A model generated the notes under the pieces. The model was not told where the DNA came from. It did no database searches and worked only from the letters and a program-made list of their open reading frames with translations. A program made the translations under genes and the position numbers. This document shows, piece after piece, positions 16,388-25,052 of a DNA stretch of 64,000 bases; position 1 is the first letter of the stretch; each line of letters starts with the position of its first letter. The DNA is from Micropruina glycogenica (GTDB taxonomy: Bacteria; Actinomycetota; Actinomycetes; Propionibacteriales; Propionibacteriaceae): assembly GCF_039524395.1 (NCBI RefSeq), contig NZ_BAAAGO010000012.1; one strand, 5' to 3'.

Positions 16388-18769
16388 TTACACTCGGCGG
16401 CCGTCGGCAGCCCTGACGAAGCCCAGCGCACGGTAGCCGGGCAGTCGCTTCTGGAGGGTGCTCCCGAGGATCGGCGCGCCTGCGTCGTGGTAGTCGTGCA
16501 CTTCGGCCACATCCTTGCCCACTGACGCTCGCACGACTCGTCCTACGCACTGGATGAGTAGGCCGTCGAAGGAAATCGGCCCGGCGAGGAACAACGTGTC
16601 CAAGGCTGGGGCGTCGAACCCTTCGCCGATGAAGGGAGTGGTTCCGATCACGAGCACTCCGCTGCCGGGTCGCGCGTCCGCGAGCTGCTCGACGATCTCG
16701 CGACGTCGCTTCACGGCCATTCCGCCTTGGAGAACGTGGGGTCGGTGCCCCTTCTGCTTCAACGCGCCGGCGAGCGCCTCAACCTGAGCGACGCGTCGGG
16801 TCAGCACCAGACAGTTGCGTCCACGCTTGAGCGCGTCCTGGACGTCTTCGACGATCTGCAGGTTCCGCTCAGCGTCGTTGGCAAGGGCCCGATGGACCTC
16901 GGCCAACGCCCCCGGCTCTGTAAGGTCGACTTCGCCGTACGCGAACGTCGTTTGGTGAATGTGCAGTTCGCGGCGTGGCCCCCGGTGTTCGCTGTCGGCT
17001 TCCAGCAGTGTTCCCAGATGCCGATCACTGTCGAACGTGTGTCGCACGGGTCCGAGTTGCCAATCGACCAGGCCGCCCAATCCGTCACGTCGCGAAGGGG
17101 TGGCGGTCAGCCCCAGCCAGTACCGCGCAGCGATTGGTTTCACCGAGTGGTCATAGGCCGCCGCGGCCAGGTGGTGGCACTCGTCGACGATCACCTGGCC
17201 ATAGACACTGGTCAACTCAGCGACATCCAGCCGGCGAGCCAGCGAAGGTAGCATCGCCACATCAACCAGGCCAGTGAGCTTCTTGCGGCCGGCTCCCAGT
17301 TGCCCGGGACGCACACCGACGAACTGCTCAATTCGGGATCGCCACTGTTCAGCAAGAGCTTTCCGGTCCACCAGGATCAGGGTGGACACCCCGCGCTCGG
17401 CGATCATCGCGCACGCCATCACCGTCTTGCCTGCCCCGGGCGGCGCCACGAGGACGCCGTCATCGTGCGCCAGCAGGTCGCCCACTGCCGAGGCCTGGGC
17501 ACCGCTGAGTTCCGTACCAAGCGCGACGTCTATTTCCCGCCCGGCGTTCCGAACGTCCGTGACGTCCAACCGCGAACCGGACTGCTCGACGATGTCGGCG
17601 ATGCGATGCCTGAGACCGCGAGGCAGGACGAGACGCTCATCGAGCGTCAGGTCGTAGCCCTGAATGAATCGGGGGGTGTCGCCGGTCCATTTGCGAAGGC
17701 GTTGCAGCTCATAGAATTTCGGGTTCGAAAGGGATGCCGCATGCTTGAATGTGGCCATTGCTGCAGGTGTAAGCCGAGCGAGGTCGATAGACAGCCCAGC
17801 CCCCAACTCGGCGCGGATGACAGCCGGCATTCGCGGCTGCACACGGGTTGCCGACGAACGTTCGAGCGCGACCAGCTCCCCGCCGACGTGCGAGCGGGCG
17901 GCGATCCGTGCGAGCTGTTCGGCTCTCTCCGGAGATAGGCGATCGAGCGTCGACAGAAACTCCCACTGATCCTCGTGTGGCTCGAGCGTCGCCACGTTCA
18001 GAAATACGGTCAGACCGTCTTTGCGTCGGCGACCCTGCAGCGGTGCTGCGATCAAGTTTCCGAAGCCACCCTCGGGTACGACGTCCTGGTTCGGGAACAG
18101 CCGATCGTACGAACGTAGATCCATCGATCCGCGCAACACGATCGCCTCGTGCACCAACATAGTGCCCACTGCTCGAGCCGTGACGGCAGGAACGGCGCCC
18201 GAGAAGAGGATCCACACGTGGGCCCCACGACCCGATTGCGAGACTTCCAAGGCAGAGGGAACGCGGTGGCTGCCGGCCGCCTTCACGAAGGCCAAGGCGT
18301 CGAGCATCGCTGTGGCGCCGTCGAAGTCGGCCGCGAGCCAACGGCACAGGTTGCCTGGCAACAGCGGGTACAGACCAATGAACACCCCGCCAGCAAGGTG
18401 GGCAACCAGTACCTCCTGCGTCAGCGGAAGGTGGCGGACAGCTCGCTTGTCGATCCCCTTGCGCCAGCCACCGGCGATCGCGGGCGACCACCCGCTGATC
18501 CCCTTGCGTTCGTTGTCCCACCGCACCGCATACACGTCCCGACGGGCCGCGAATCGATCCGCGAACAAGGCCAGCTTCGCCGAAACCGGTGATGACATCG
18601 TGACCAGGCCGGGCGCCACGACCGGGATCACCGGCTGCTCCGCTGCCGGAGTCGTTTCTCCCTCCCGCAACTGCAAGAGTCGCGACAGCCGAGCGTTCTC
18701 CTCCCGGAGTCGCTCCAACTCCCGCAGAAGAGCCGAGTCCCGGTCAGCCGCCACGTAGACAGTCAACAC
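16388..18769 (-). CDS. TOTE-type primase-helicase conflict protein
   Basis: This single 793-aa protein starts with a short coiled coil (ELERLREENARLSRLLQLRE). An archaeo-eukaryotic primase domain follows at about 70-300 with CRWLAADFDG (metal-binding acids near 147), SGRGAHVWILF and DRLFPNQDV. A DEAD-type SF2 helicase follows: APPGAGKT near 440, VIVDECHHL near 527, GLTATPSRRDG, and motif VI CVGRVVRAS. The order matches the AEP-helicase component of TOTE conflict systems, thought to interfere with invading nucleic acid. The start is an uncertain GTG. It is convergent with abiEii and has no obvious partner gene. Confidence 0.85.
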   Translation of the reverse strand: MLTVYVAADRDSALLRELERLREENARLSRLLQLREGETTPAAEQPVIPVVAPGLVTMSSPVSAKLALFADRFAARRDVYAVRWDNERKGISGWSPAIAGGWRKGIDKRAVRHLPLTQEVLVAHLAGGVFIGLYPLLPGNLCRWLAADFDGATAMLDALAFVKAAGSHRVPSALEVSQSGRGAHVWILFSGAVPAVTARAVGTMLVHEAIVLRGSMDLRSYDRLFPNQDVVPEGGFGNLIAAPLQGRRRKDGLTVFLNVATLEPHEDQWEFLSTLDRLSPERAEQLARIAARSHVGGELVALERSSATRVQPRMPAVIRAELGAGLSIDLARLTPAAMATFKHAASLSNPKFYELQRLRKWTGDTPRFIQGYDLTLDERLVLPRGLRHRIADIVEQSGSRLDVTDVRNAGREIDVALGTELSGAQASAVGDLLAHDDGVLVAPPGAGKTVMACAMIAERGVSTLILVDRKALAEQWRSRIEQFVGVRPGQLGAGRKKLTGLVDVAMLPSLARRLDVAELTSVYGQVIVDECHHLAAAAYDHSVKPIAARYWLGLTATPSRRDGLGGLVDWQLGPVRHTFDSDRHLGTLLEADSEHRGPRRELHIHQTTFAYGEVDLTEPGALAEVHRALANDAERNLQIVEDVQDALKRGRNCLVLTRRVAQVEALAGALKQKGHRPHVLQGGMAVKRRREIVEQLADARPGSGVLVIGTTPFIGEGFDAPALDTLFLAGPISFDGLLIQCVGRVVRASVGKDVAEVHDYHDAGAPILGSTLQKRLPGYRALGFVRAADGRRV

Positions 18770-19320
18770 CAGCGTCGACAGGCACGTGAGAGTTCAGGCG
18801 CCGAGCGGATCGGCCGAGCCGGGCTGTGATGAGTTTCAAGGCTACCGACTTGGCCGTCCGCCGTTGCTCCGCCCACAATCAATGTGGCGCGTTTCACACC
18901 CACACGCGATAAGCGAATTGCGGCTGAGAAACGGCTCTCGTGAGCCGCGGATAATTCGCCCTCAGTGGAGCAGAATCCGCTACCAACCCGGGCCTTCCGA
19001 CCAAGAGCAGAACATTGACGAAGCACCCGTCCTATGATGACTCTGCCTACGAAATCCCTTGTCAACCTGGGTTCAGCCTCACCTGCCCTCGTTCATACTG
19101 GGCGTCCCTTAAAAGCACGCGGAAAACTTGTGTTTGGCTAGGTAACCTACGCACTCGTAACCCCCCGCGTGCGTCAGGGTTGGCGCGGATTTTCCCTCAA
19201 AATTCCGCTGCACGCGCCCGCGGACTTTGACGTCCGCTACACGGTTGCCGCGCGGCGCCGACTAGCGTGTGCGCCCGTCGTCGATCACGCGTTGAGGCAC
19301 TGTGCCGAGTGACACGCATC
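18770..19320. other. Intergenic region with relic attachment site
   Basis: This 551-bp stretch lacks a supported gene and is visibly less GC-rich than its surroundings. It separates the AbiE/TOTE block from the restriction-enzyme gene and contains a degenerate attachment-site copy at 19109-19172. It looks like an old junction between two acquired segments. Confidence 0.6.
19109..19172. repeat. Degenerate internal att-like site
   Basis: The 64-bp sequence starting TTAAAAGCACGCGGAAAACT matches the inner flank of attL (14655-14717), with GGCTARGTAACCTAC shared further on. Identity is roughly 80 percent by eye. The left part, which should be tRNA-derived, is mostly lost. This suggests a former left end of a second element integrated in tandem at the same tRNA. 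Confidence 0.7.
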
Positions 19321-20613
19321 TTAGTTCTGAGTCGCCAAGTCTTGCTTTGGGATCGTCAGCACATCCTGCACGTCAACGCCTTCGTGGTGCTGCACGTCGA
19401 CTCTTGAGCGCGGTTCAGACTCGATCGGATGCTGCGCCAACAGGTAGGCGGACAATGACTCCGAGGTGTTGTGGCCCATCCGTTTGAGGATCTCAACGAG
19501 ATCGCGCCCCACCAAGAAGACGATGGGGTGTTGATCCTCGCGCACCTCTTGGTAGGGCTGCGCACCGACGAACGACGTGGTGACGAACACGCCGAACTCG
19601 CGGTGTTTGATGCGCGAGATCAACCGGCTCACCATCTTGACCGAGATGCCGCCTCCGCCGGGGTCGTAGCACTTGGCCTCGAGCGCAAACTGGAGCCGAA
19701 CTGGATCCTGGCTTGGTCCGAGCCGGTACTCTCCGACGGCATCCCGCCCGCCGTCCCTACTCGGCCTCGTCACTTCGACGCTCGCCACGTGCGGATCCGA
19801 ATGCACCCACATTTCGGCGGCGAAGTTCTCAAACGCAACCGGCATGGAACTGAAGTGGTCGTGCACCATGCGCATCATCCAGGCATCCTCCGGCTTCGGG
19901 AGCTGCTCAGCCTTGCTGCGGACGGAGAGGTTCCGCGGCGCTTCAAGTGCTTGATAGATGCGGCCCTGCACCCACTTGCGCCATTCCCCAGGGCAAGACG
20001 AACCGAGCGGCTCCCCTGCCAGGATCTGCTCGAGCCAGGCGCGAGGTACGACCGGCGTCTTGAGCACTGTGAAATGCGCGCGGTAGTTCTGGAAACGCAT
20101 CTCCTTGGTTGTGCGCCAAATGGCCACCAGTTCCTCATCGCTGGCCAGCCGTGGCGAACCGGGCGCGAGCAATCCGCGGAAGATCGCGTCCCGGCCCGAA
20201 CCGGCGCTTTGGAAGAGCAGGATCGGCGGCACGGCTCGACGTGCCTCCGGCGTTGAGCGCGAGGCTGCAAAGATGTCCCGAAGCAGCAGATTCCCGCCCC
20301 GCCGCGTGTCATGTAGGTCATGCCCGGGCGTGCGGTTGTCACCGTAGTAGGTGAAGTCCCCGGTTGTCGGGTCAATGTGGTCGGGCCAATCGACCTCGAC
20401 CCCGGACGTGTAGAGCACAGCCAGTCGTACGGTTCCGCGCCGTGGACTGCCCTTGAACCTAAAGCCGCCCTGATTTCCTACGGGCACAAGTCGTGCGATC
20501 GGGTCGTCCCCTGCGTTGCCTGCCTTGCCACCGACGTACACGCGATCCAGCACGAGGTCTGCATCCGCTAGATCCGCGAAAGCGACTGCGCTGTCTTTCG
20601 GCACGAGGTCCAT
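19321..20613 (-). CDS. AspBHI-like modification-dependent restriction endonuclease
   Basis: The 430-aa product has an N-terminal domain like that of AspBHI: LARLVPVGNQGGFRFKGS is approximated by IARLVPVGNQGGFRFKG, then VDWPDHIDPTTGDFTYYGDN and TPGHDLHDTRRGGNLLLRDI. The C-terminal Mrr-like PD-(D/E)xK nuclease has SRDGGRDAVGEY and, after an insert, FALEAKCY (D...ExK). AspBHI-type enzymes cut DNA containing 5-methyl- or hydroxymethylcytosine, so the likely role is to restrict modified phage DNA. ATG 20613 is chosen because the family domain starts there. An in-frame extension up to 20835 exists but is unlike relatives. No cognate methylase is adjacent, as expected. Confidence 0.82.
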   Translation of the reverse strand: MDLVPKDSAVAFADLADADLVLDRVYVGGKAGNAGDDPIARLVPVGNQGGFRFKGSPRRGTVRLAVLYTSGVEVDWPDHIDPTTGDFTYYGDNRTPGHDLHDTRRGGNLLLRDIFAASRSTPEARRAVPPILLFQSAGSGRDAIFRGLLAPGSPRLASDEELVAIWRTTKEMRFQNYRAHFTVLKTPVVPRAWLEQILAGEPLGSSCPGEWRKWVQGRIYQALEAPRNLSVRSKAEQLPKPEDAWMMRMVHDHFSSMPVAFENFAAEMWVHSDPHVASVEVTRPSRDGGRDAVGEYRLGPSQDPVRLQFALEAKCYDPGGGGISVKMVSRLISRIKHREFGVFVTTSFVGAQPYQEVREDQHPIVFLVGRDLVEILKRMGHNTSESLSAYLLAQHPIESEPRSRVDVQHHEGVDVQDVLTIPKQDLATQN

Positions 20614-20825
20614 CGTTGCACGCCGTCCCCGGCGACCCACCCTGGCCAATGCAGGCGACTCAAGGGAGCGGCCGGTCGCCATAACTGAAGCAGGCTCGCT
20701 ACTTCTTGCAGCCCGCGACGTTTCCTTCGTCATCGACCAGTGCCAGGCACCCTCCTCGTAGAACATGTGCGCGGACACCGGCAGGGCCCACCCCTGAACC
20801 CGCAGCCGTGCGGTCACGACCTTGG

Positions 20826-21304
20826 CGTGGCGCACGAGGAGATACGCGACCGGGCGCGGACTCCGGTGCAGCCGACGTCGAAGGCCATCCCGCGGACCTG
20901 CTGCGCACGTGGAGCAACCGAGCGACCTTTCGAGGTATACCTGGACGGGCTCGTGTCCGGAGCGCCGACGTGATCTACGACGAGCACGACGGACGGGTTG
21001 GCAGGCTCGCCATCATCGGCCACAAGACCGCTACGGTCGATCAGGTCGAATCGTGGCAGCTGCAGATCGATGTCGACGCCGGGCGTCGTGAGGGCCAGGA
21101 AGTTGCCGCCTCGTCATCCACGACCTCGGCGCCGTCCGGCGCCTCGACGTGGACGTGACCGACGCAGCGGTGGAGTCCGCCGAGTCCGGCGAACTGACGA
21201 CGCGTGAGGGATTGCGCAAGCGCCGCTTCGACCCGAAACCGGCCGCGTTCAAGTGCCGCCGGTGTGACGTGCGGCACATCTGCAACGCGGCCCGCACGCG
21301 CTGA
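20826..21304 (+). pseudogene. RecB-like PD-(D/E)XK nuclease C-terminal remnant
   Basis: Three frames together encode ERPFEVYLDGLVSG, then ADVIYDEHDGRVGRLAIIGH followed by KTATVDQ, then VIHDLGAVRRLDVDVTDA and finally FKCRRCDVRHIC. This matches the C-terminal nuclease domain of UvrD/RecB-like or Cas4-like proteins with Fe-S cysteines. The catalytic D-Y-K motif reads G-H-K, so the metal-binding Asp is lost as well as the frame (shifts near 20960 and 21100). It is a decayed fragment left at the boundary of the central defence cassette. Confidence 0.65.
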
Positions 21305-21310
21305 TCATCG

Positions 21311-21910
21311 ATGGTCGCCTGCGCTAGCTTGACGGCTGTGACCCTCCCGGAAGCCGCTTCGTCGCGCGCGCCGTCCGGTGAAGGTCCGTGGCGCCCGACC
21401 ACTCTGTTGTTCGTGGGCCTCAACCCGCCGCTCACCTCGGGGGCCAGGACGCGCGCCCGGGTCGAGTTGGCTCGTGGGCTGCTCGGGTTCGAATCGGTTC
21501 AGGTTGCCAACCTGTTCGCGCTGCCGACGCGGGACCTGGCCGGCATCGTCACCGCGGGCGACACCGAACACGGCTGGTCGGCGGCGCGCACGACGCTGGC
21601 CCACCGGTTGCCAGCCGTGGACGGCGTGCTGCTCGGGTACGGCGTGCAGGCGCCGTCGGGGCCGGCGCGTCAGCGGTTCCGCGACCAGGTGGCCTGGCTG
21701 GAGGCGCTCTTGACGGACGTCGGCCTGCCGGTCTGGCAGGTGGGCGGTCAGCCCCGGCACCCCTCCCGCTGGCAGCGCCACACCCACCGCACCCGTCCGG
21801 GCAAGCCGTTCCCCGCAGCGCTGGCCGCCGAACTGCGCCGCCGGGACGACTCGCACGATGAGAACGCGGACGCCGTTTTCCGCGCGCCGTCCGCAGGGGT
21901 GACTGGCTGA
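21311..21910 (+). CDS. DUF1643-like protein
   Basis: The 199-aa product resembles DUF1643: LLFVGLNPPLTSGARTRAR near the N-terminus (the family's NPS-like motif), VQVANLFALPTRDL, VDGVLLGYGV and GGQPRHPSRW. The function of the family is unknown; members often sit beside restriction and defence genes. It is 81 bp upstream of the DUF6361-like gene and co-oriented, so it may be the first gene of the + strand operon. GTG 21338 is an alternative start closer to the conserved part. Confidence 0.6.
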   Translation: MVACASLTAVTLPEAASSRAPSGEGPWRPTTLLFVGLNPPLTSGARTRARVELARGLLGFESVQVANLFALPTRDLAGIVTAGDTEHGWSAARTTLAHRLPAVDGVLLGYGVQAPSGPARQRFRDQVAWLEALLTDVGLPVWQVGGQPRHPSRWQRHTHRTRPGKPFPAALAAELRRRDDSHDENADAVFRAPSAGVTG

Positions 21911-21991
21911 CAGCGCTGCGCGCCTGCAAGATGGGACGCGATGGGGCACGGAAATCCCGGGGCCATCGACGCTGAACGCGCGGGAGGGTTC

Positions 21992-23221
21992 ATGGTCTCG
22001 AGCATTGCGTGGCTCGACACCTCGGCCGACGAGCAGCGCCGCGTCCGCGAACTGATCGCACTGTTCACCCAGCCCGAGAGTCGCGACGAACTCGGGATCG
22101 GCCAGGTCCGCCAGGTGCTGAGCGACACGCTGTTCCCGGGCACCACGGTCCTGCTCACCCGTGCGCGCTACTTCCTGATCGTGCCGTGGACCTACCGCTA
22201 CGCGGCCACCAAAGAGCGCGATCCCGCCAAGCAGCGAGCGCTGCGGCGCGCCACCGATCGGGACCTGGTCACGGTGTTGCAGAAGACCGACCACCTCGGC
22301 GTGATCGGCCGCGTTCAGGGGCGAGCGGTGAAGAATCTTCCGTCCACCATCTACTGGGCCGGTCTCCAGCAGTACGGAATCCTTCGCAACGACACCGACC
22401 CCGAACAGCTGACACTCTCCCGTTCGGGACGTGAGAGCGGCTCCGACGAACTCGCCGAACGAGCTCGGGGCAGTTGGCACCCCACGCTCCCCGACGCCCC
22501 GATCGGTTTCCCCCACGCCCTCCCCGGCGGGCTCGACCTCGCTCCGAGAGAGGCTCAATGGCTGCGGGAACGGATCCTCGCGAGCGTGCCCGACACCCTG
22601 CTCTCCCACTTGGTTACGGCAGATCGAGCACCCGCCCCAGCCATCGACCTTCCGTGGCATGACCCGCTGTGCCGCACCGCTCCTGACCAGACCCAGGACG
22701 TGCTGCGCCACGCCGAGCTGTTCTCCTTCACCATGCACGGCGCCTCCCTGCTCTACAACGTGATGGTCGCGCGGCGGTACGAAGCAGCCGGCCACAACCG
22801 GGTCGTCGATGCGGCGACCCGCCACGAACAGCGGTATCGCGATTGGCTCGAAGAGGCGGACAGTGATCGTCGAAGGCTTCGGGAGTGGAACCTGGACCGA
22901 TTCTGGGCGCACGTCACCGGACTGAACGCGCGGATCTCGTGGAGCACCCGGACGTTCGTGAACGACTGGATCTCAGCGGTCCTCGACGGCTCCGCCCAGG
23001 CGGCGCTCGACGACCCTCGCGCCAGGCAGATCGTCGAAAGCCGGGAACGCCGCCTCAAGAAGTCGCAGTCGCGCCTGATCAACGACCGGCTGCTCGCCTC
23101 CTGGAGCGGCGACTCCGGAAGCGGGGCCCTCAACTACCGCTGGCCGACCGTCCGCGCCATCCTGGCCGACATCCATCAGGGCCTCAGTTCGCCCGAGCCG
23201 ACGGCTGACCGCGATGCTTGA
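21992..23221 (+). CDS. DUF6361-like defence-associated protein
   Basis: The 409-aa product begins at ATG 21992 after GGGAGGGTTC and opens with SSIAWLDTSADEQRRVRELI, then QVLSDTLFPGTTVLLTRARY and FLIVPWTYR, a pattern I associate with DUF6361. The rest is largely helical and charged. There is no catalytic motif I can name. It overlaps the following PLD gene by 8 bp, indicating translational coupling and a shared complex or pathway. Role inferred: accessory or recruiting subunit of the PLD/helicase module. Confidence 0.7.
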   Translation: MVSSIAWLDTSADEQRRVRELIALFTQPESRDELGIGQVRQVLSDTLFPGTTVLLTRARYFLIVPWTYRYAATKERDPAKQRALRRATDRDLVTVLQKTDHLGVIGRVQGRAVKNLPSTIYWAGLQQYGILRNDTDPEQLTLSRSGRESGSDELAERARGSWHPTLPDAPIGFPHALPGGLDLAPREAQWLRERILASVPDTLLSHLVTADRAPAPAIDLPWHDPLCRTAPDQTQDVLRHAELFSFTMHGASLLYNVMVARRYEAAGHNRVVDAATRHEQRYRDWLEEADSDRRRLREWNLDRFWAHVTGLNARISWSTRTFVNDWISAVLDGSAQAALDDPRARQIVESRERRLKKSQSRLINDRLLASWSGDSGSGALNYRWPTVRAILADIHQGLSSPEPTADRDA

Positions 23222-25052
23222 GCCGGACGCCCGGGTCGTCCTGCTCGACCAGCTGCGCCCCCCGCGCGACTATCGGCTGCTGTCCGCGGTGGCGACCACG
23301 TTCACCCTCGACCTGACCACCGCGCTCGTCCCGCCCCTGGCGTTCGCGTCGTTCGAGCTGCGCGACTCGCCCGACCCGGTCGCCGCACTCGAGGCGGTCC
23401 GCTCCTGCACCGATCGCGTCGACGTCTTCTGCCAGGCCGGGCAGATCTCCGTGCCTCGGCAGGCGTCCGACCTGATGGCGTTCCTGGAGCCGATGGTGCA
23501 CCCCGTCCGGCGTCCCCGGGCGGGCTTCCTGTTCCACCCGAAGGTGTGGTTCCTGTGTTACGCGGCGGAAGGGCTGCCGGACCAGTACCGGCTGTTGTGC
23601 TCGACTCGAAACCTCGCCGGCAGCCAGGCGTGGGACGCGGTCGTGACGCTGAACGGGACGCACTCTTACGACGCCGTTCCCGCCAACGCTCCGCTGAAAG
23701 CCCTCATTTCGCACCTGCCCGAACTGGCGGTCGAACCGCTCCACCCTTCTCGACTCGAGCGATTGCGCGACCTCGCGGAGCGGGCCTCGCACGTCGCGTG
23801 GACCGCACCGCAGGGTGTCCAGGAGCTCGCCTTCCACGCGTTCGGCGTGCCTGACGCGAGCGACCCGGTGAACTTCTCCGGACGCAGGCACCTCGTGGTG
23901 TCGCCGTTCTGCAACGACCAGGGCATCGCGCACCTCACGGGTCGCAGCAAGGACGTCACGCTGGTGTCACGACCCGCCGAGCTGGATCGACTGTCATCCG
24001 CGACCTTGCAGCGCGTGGGCCGTGTGCTCGTGCTGAATCAGGCCGCTTCTCTGCACGAGCCGCAGGAAGCCGACCATGTGGCATCTATCGCTGGCCCGGA
24101 GCCCCACGTGGTGGTCGATCCGCAGGAGAACGGTTCGGTCACCGACCTCCACGCGAAGATCACGATCGTGGAGCGGAGCTACGGACGGGCGCACCTGTTC
24201 GTCGGCTCGCCCAACGCGACGTCGTCGGCATACGCCGGCAACGTCGAGTTCGCCGTCGAGCTGGCGGGTCGTGCACGAGAGCTCGGCATCGACGCGTTCC
24301 TGGGCGACGACAGCCCGTTCCGCGACCTGCTGGAGACTTATGCCGCAACGGGGGGCGCCGAGGTCGACCCGTCCGACGACGCACTGCGGGCGCTGCAGAA
24401 TCAGCTTCGCGCACTGGCGGAGGTCCGCTTCACCCTCACGGTCAGTCCTGACGGTGACGCCCATCGGCTGGCCCTCGCCAGCCTCGCGCCGGTGCCCGTT
24501 CGGGACGGTTTCTCGGTCACGGCGGGCCTGCTCACCGTCCCGGGCACCGCGCACGCCCTCGCGCGCGTCGAGCCGGCCGATCTCACGTTCGGCGGCGTCG
24601 CCACGCCGAACGTCACGCCGTTCCTCATCCTGAACGCCACGGATCCCGACGGGAACGAGCTCGGGACCGTCGTCCACGCCGTCCTGGTGAACGACCCGCC
24701 GTCACGGCTCGACGAGATCCTCGCCCGTCAGGTCGACACCCCAGAAAAGTTCCTGCGTTTCCTCACGCTGCTGCTCGGCCTGGGCAACTGGGACGGACTG
24801 TGGGTGTCGAACGAGCAGAACGCCGGTGACGGGGCGGGAAGGTGGGGGTTCGGTGGCGGCGGGTGGACCGGCGTCCTCGAGTTGGTGCTCGGCGCGCTGG
24901 CGGATCGTCGCGAGGCGCTGGCCGACCTCGACCAGCTCGTCTCGCGCCTGCAACAGACCGAGTCGGGGCGGTCCGTGCTTCCCGACGGTTTCGATGAGTT
25001 CTGGGTATCGGTGAAGAAGGCGCTCGACAAGCTCCCCCGGGGGAAGCGATGA
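23214..25052 (+). CDS. Phospholipase D-fold protein of defence operon
   Basis: The 612-aa protein contains two PLD-like half sites: FHPKVWFL with CSTRNL downstream (about residues 107-130), and LHAKITIVE with VGSPNAT (about 312-335). Both keep H-x-K and the S/G-x-x-N element. The canonical HKD Asp is replaced, by Cys in the first and Glu in the second. PLD-fold proteins act as nucleases or DNA-binding scaffolds in DISARM (DrmC) and other antiphage systems. It overlaps its neighbours on both sides (8 bp and 4 bp), so the three genes form one operon. Activity is inferred, not shown. Confidence 0.8.
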   Translation: MLEPDARVVLLDQLRPPRDYRLLSAVATTFTLDLTTALVPPLAFASFELRDSPDPVAALEAVRSCTDRVDVFCQAGQISVPRQASDLMAFLEPMVHPVRRPRAGFLFHPKVWFLCYAAEGLPDQYRLLCSTRNLAGSQAWDAVVTLNGTHSYDAVPANAPLKALISHLPELAVEPLHPSRLERLRDLAERASHVAWTAPQGVQELAFHAFGVPDASDPVNFSGRRHLVVSPFCNDQGIAHLTGRSKDVTLVSRPAELDRLSSATLQRVGRVLVLNQAASLHEPQEADHVASIAGPEPHVVVDPQENGSVTDLHAKITIVERSYGRAHLFVGSPNATSSAYAGNVEFAVELAGRARELGIDAFLGDDSPFRDLLETYAATGGAEVDPSDDALRALQNQLRALAEVRFTLTVSPDGDAHRLALASLAPVPVRDGFSVTAGLLTVPGTAHALARVEPADLTFGGVATPNVTPFLILNATDPDGNELGTVVHAVLVNDPPSRLDEILARQVDTPEKFLRFLTLLLGLGNWDGLWVSNEQNAGDGAGRWGFGGGGWTGVLELVLGALADRREALADLDQLVSRLQQTESGRSVLPDGFDEFWVSVKKALDKLPRGKR

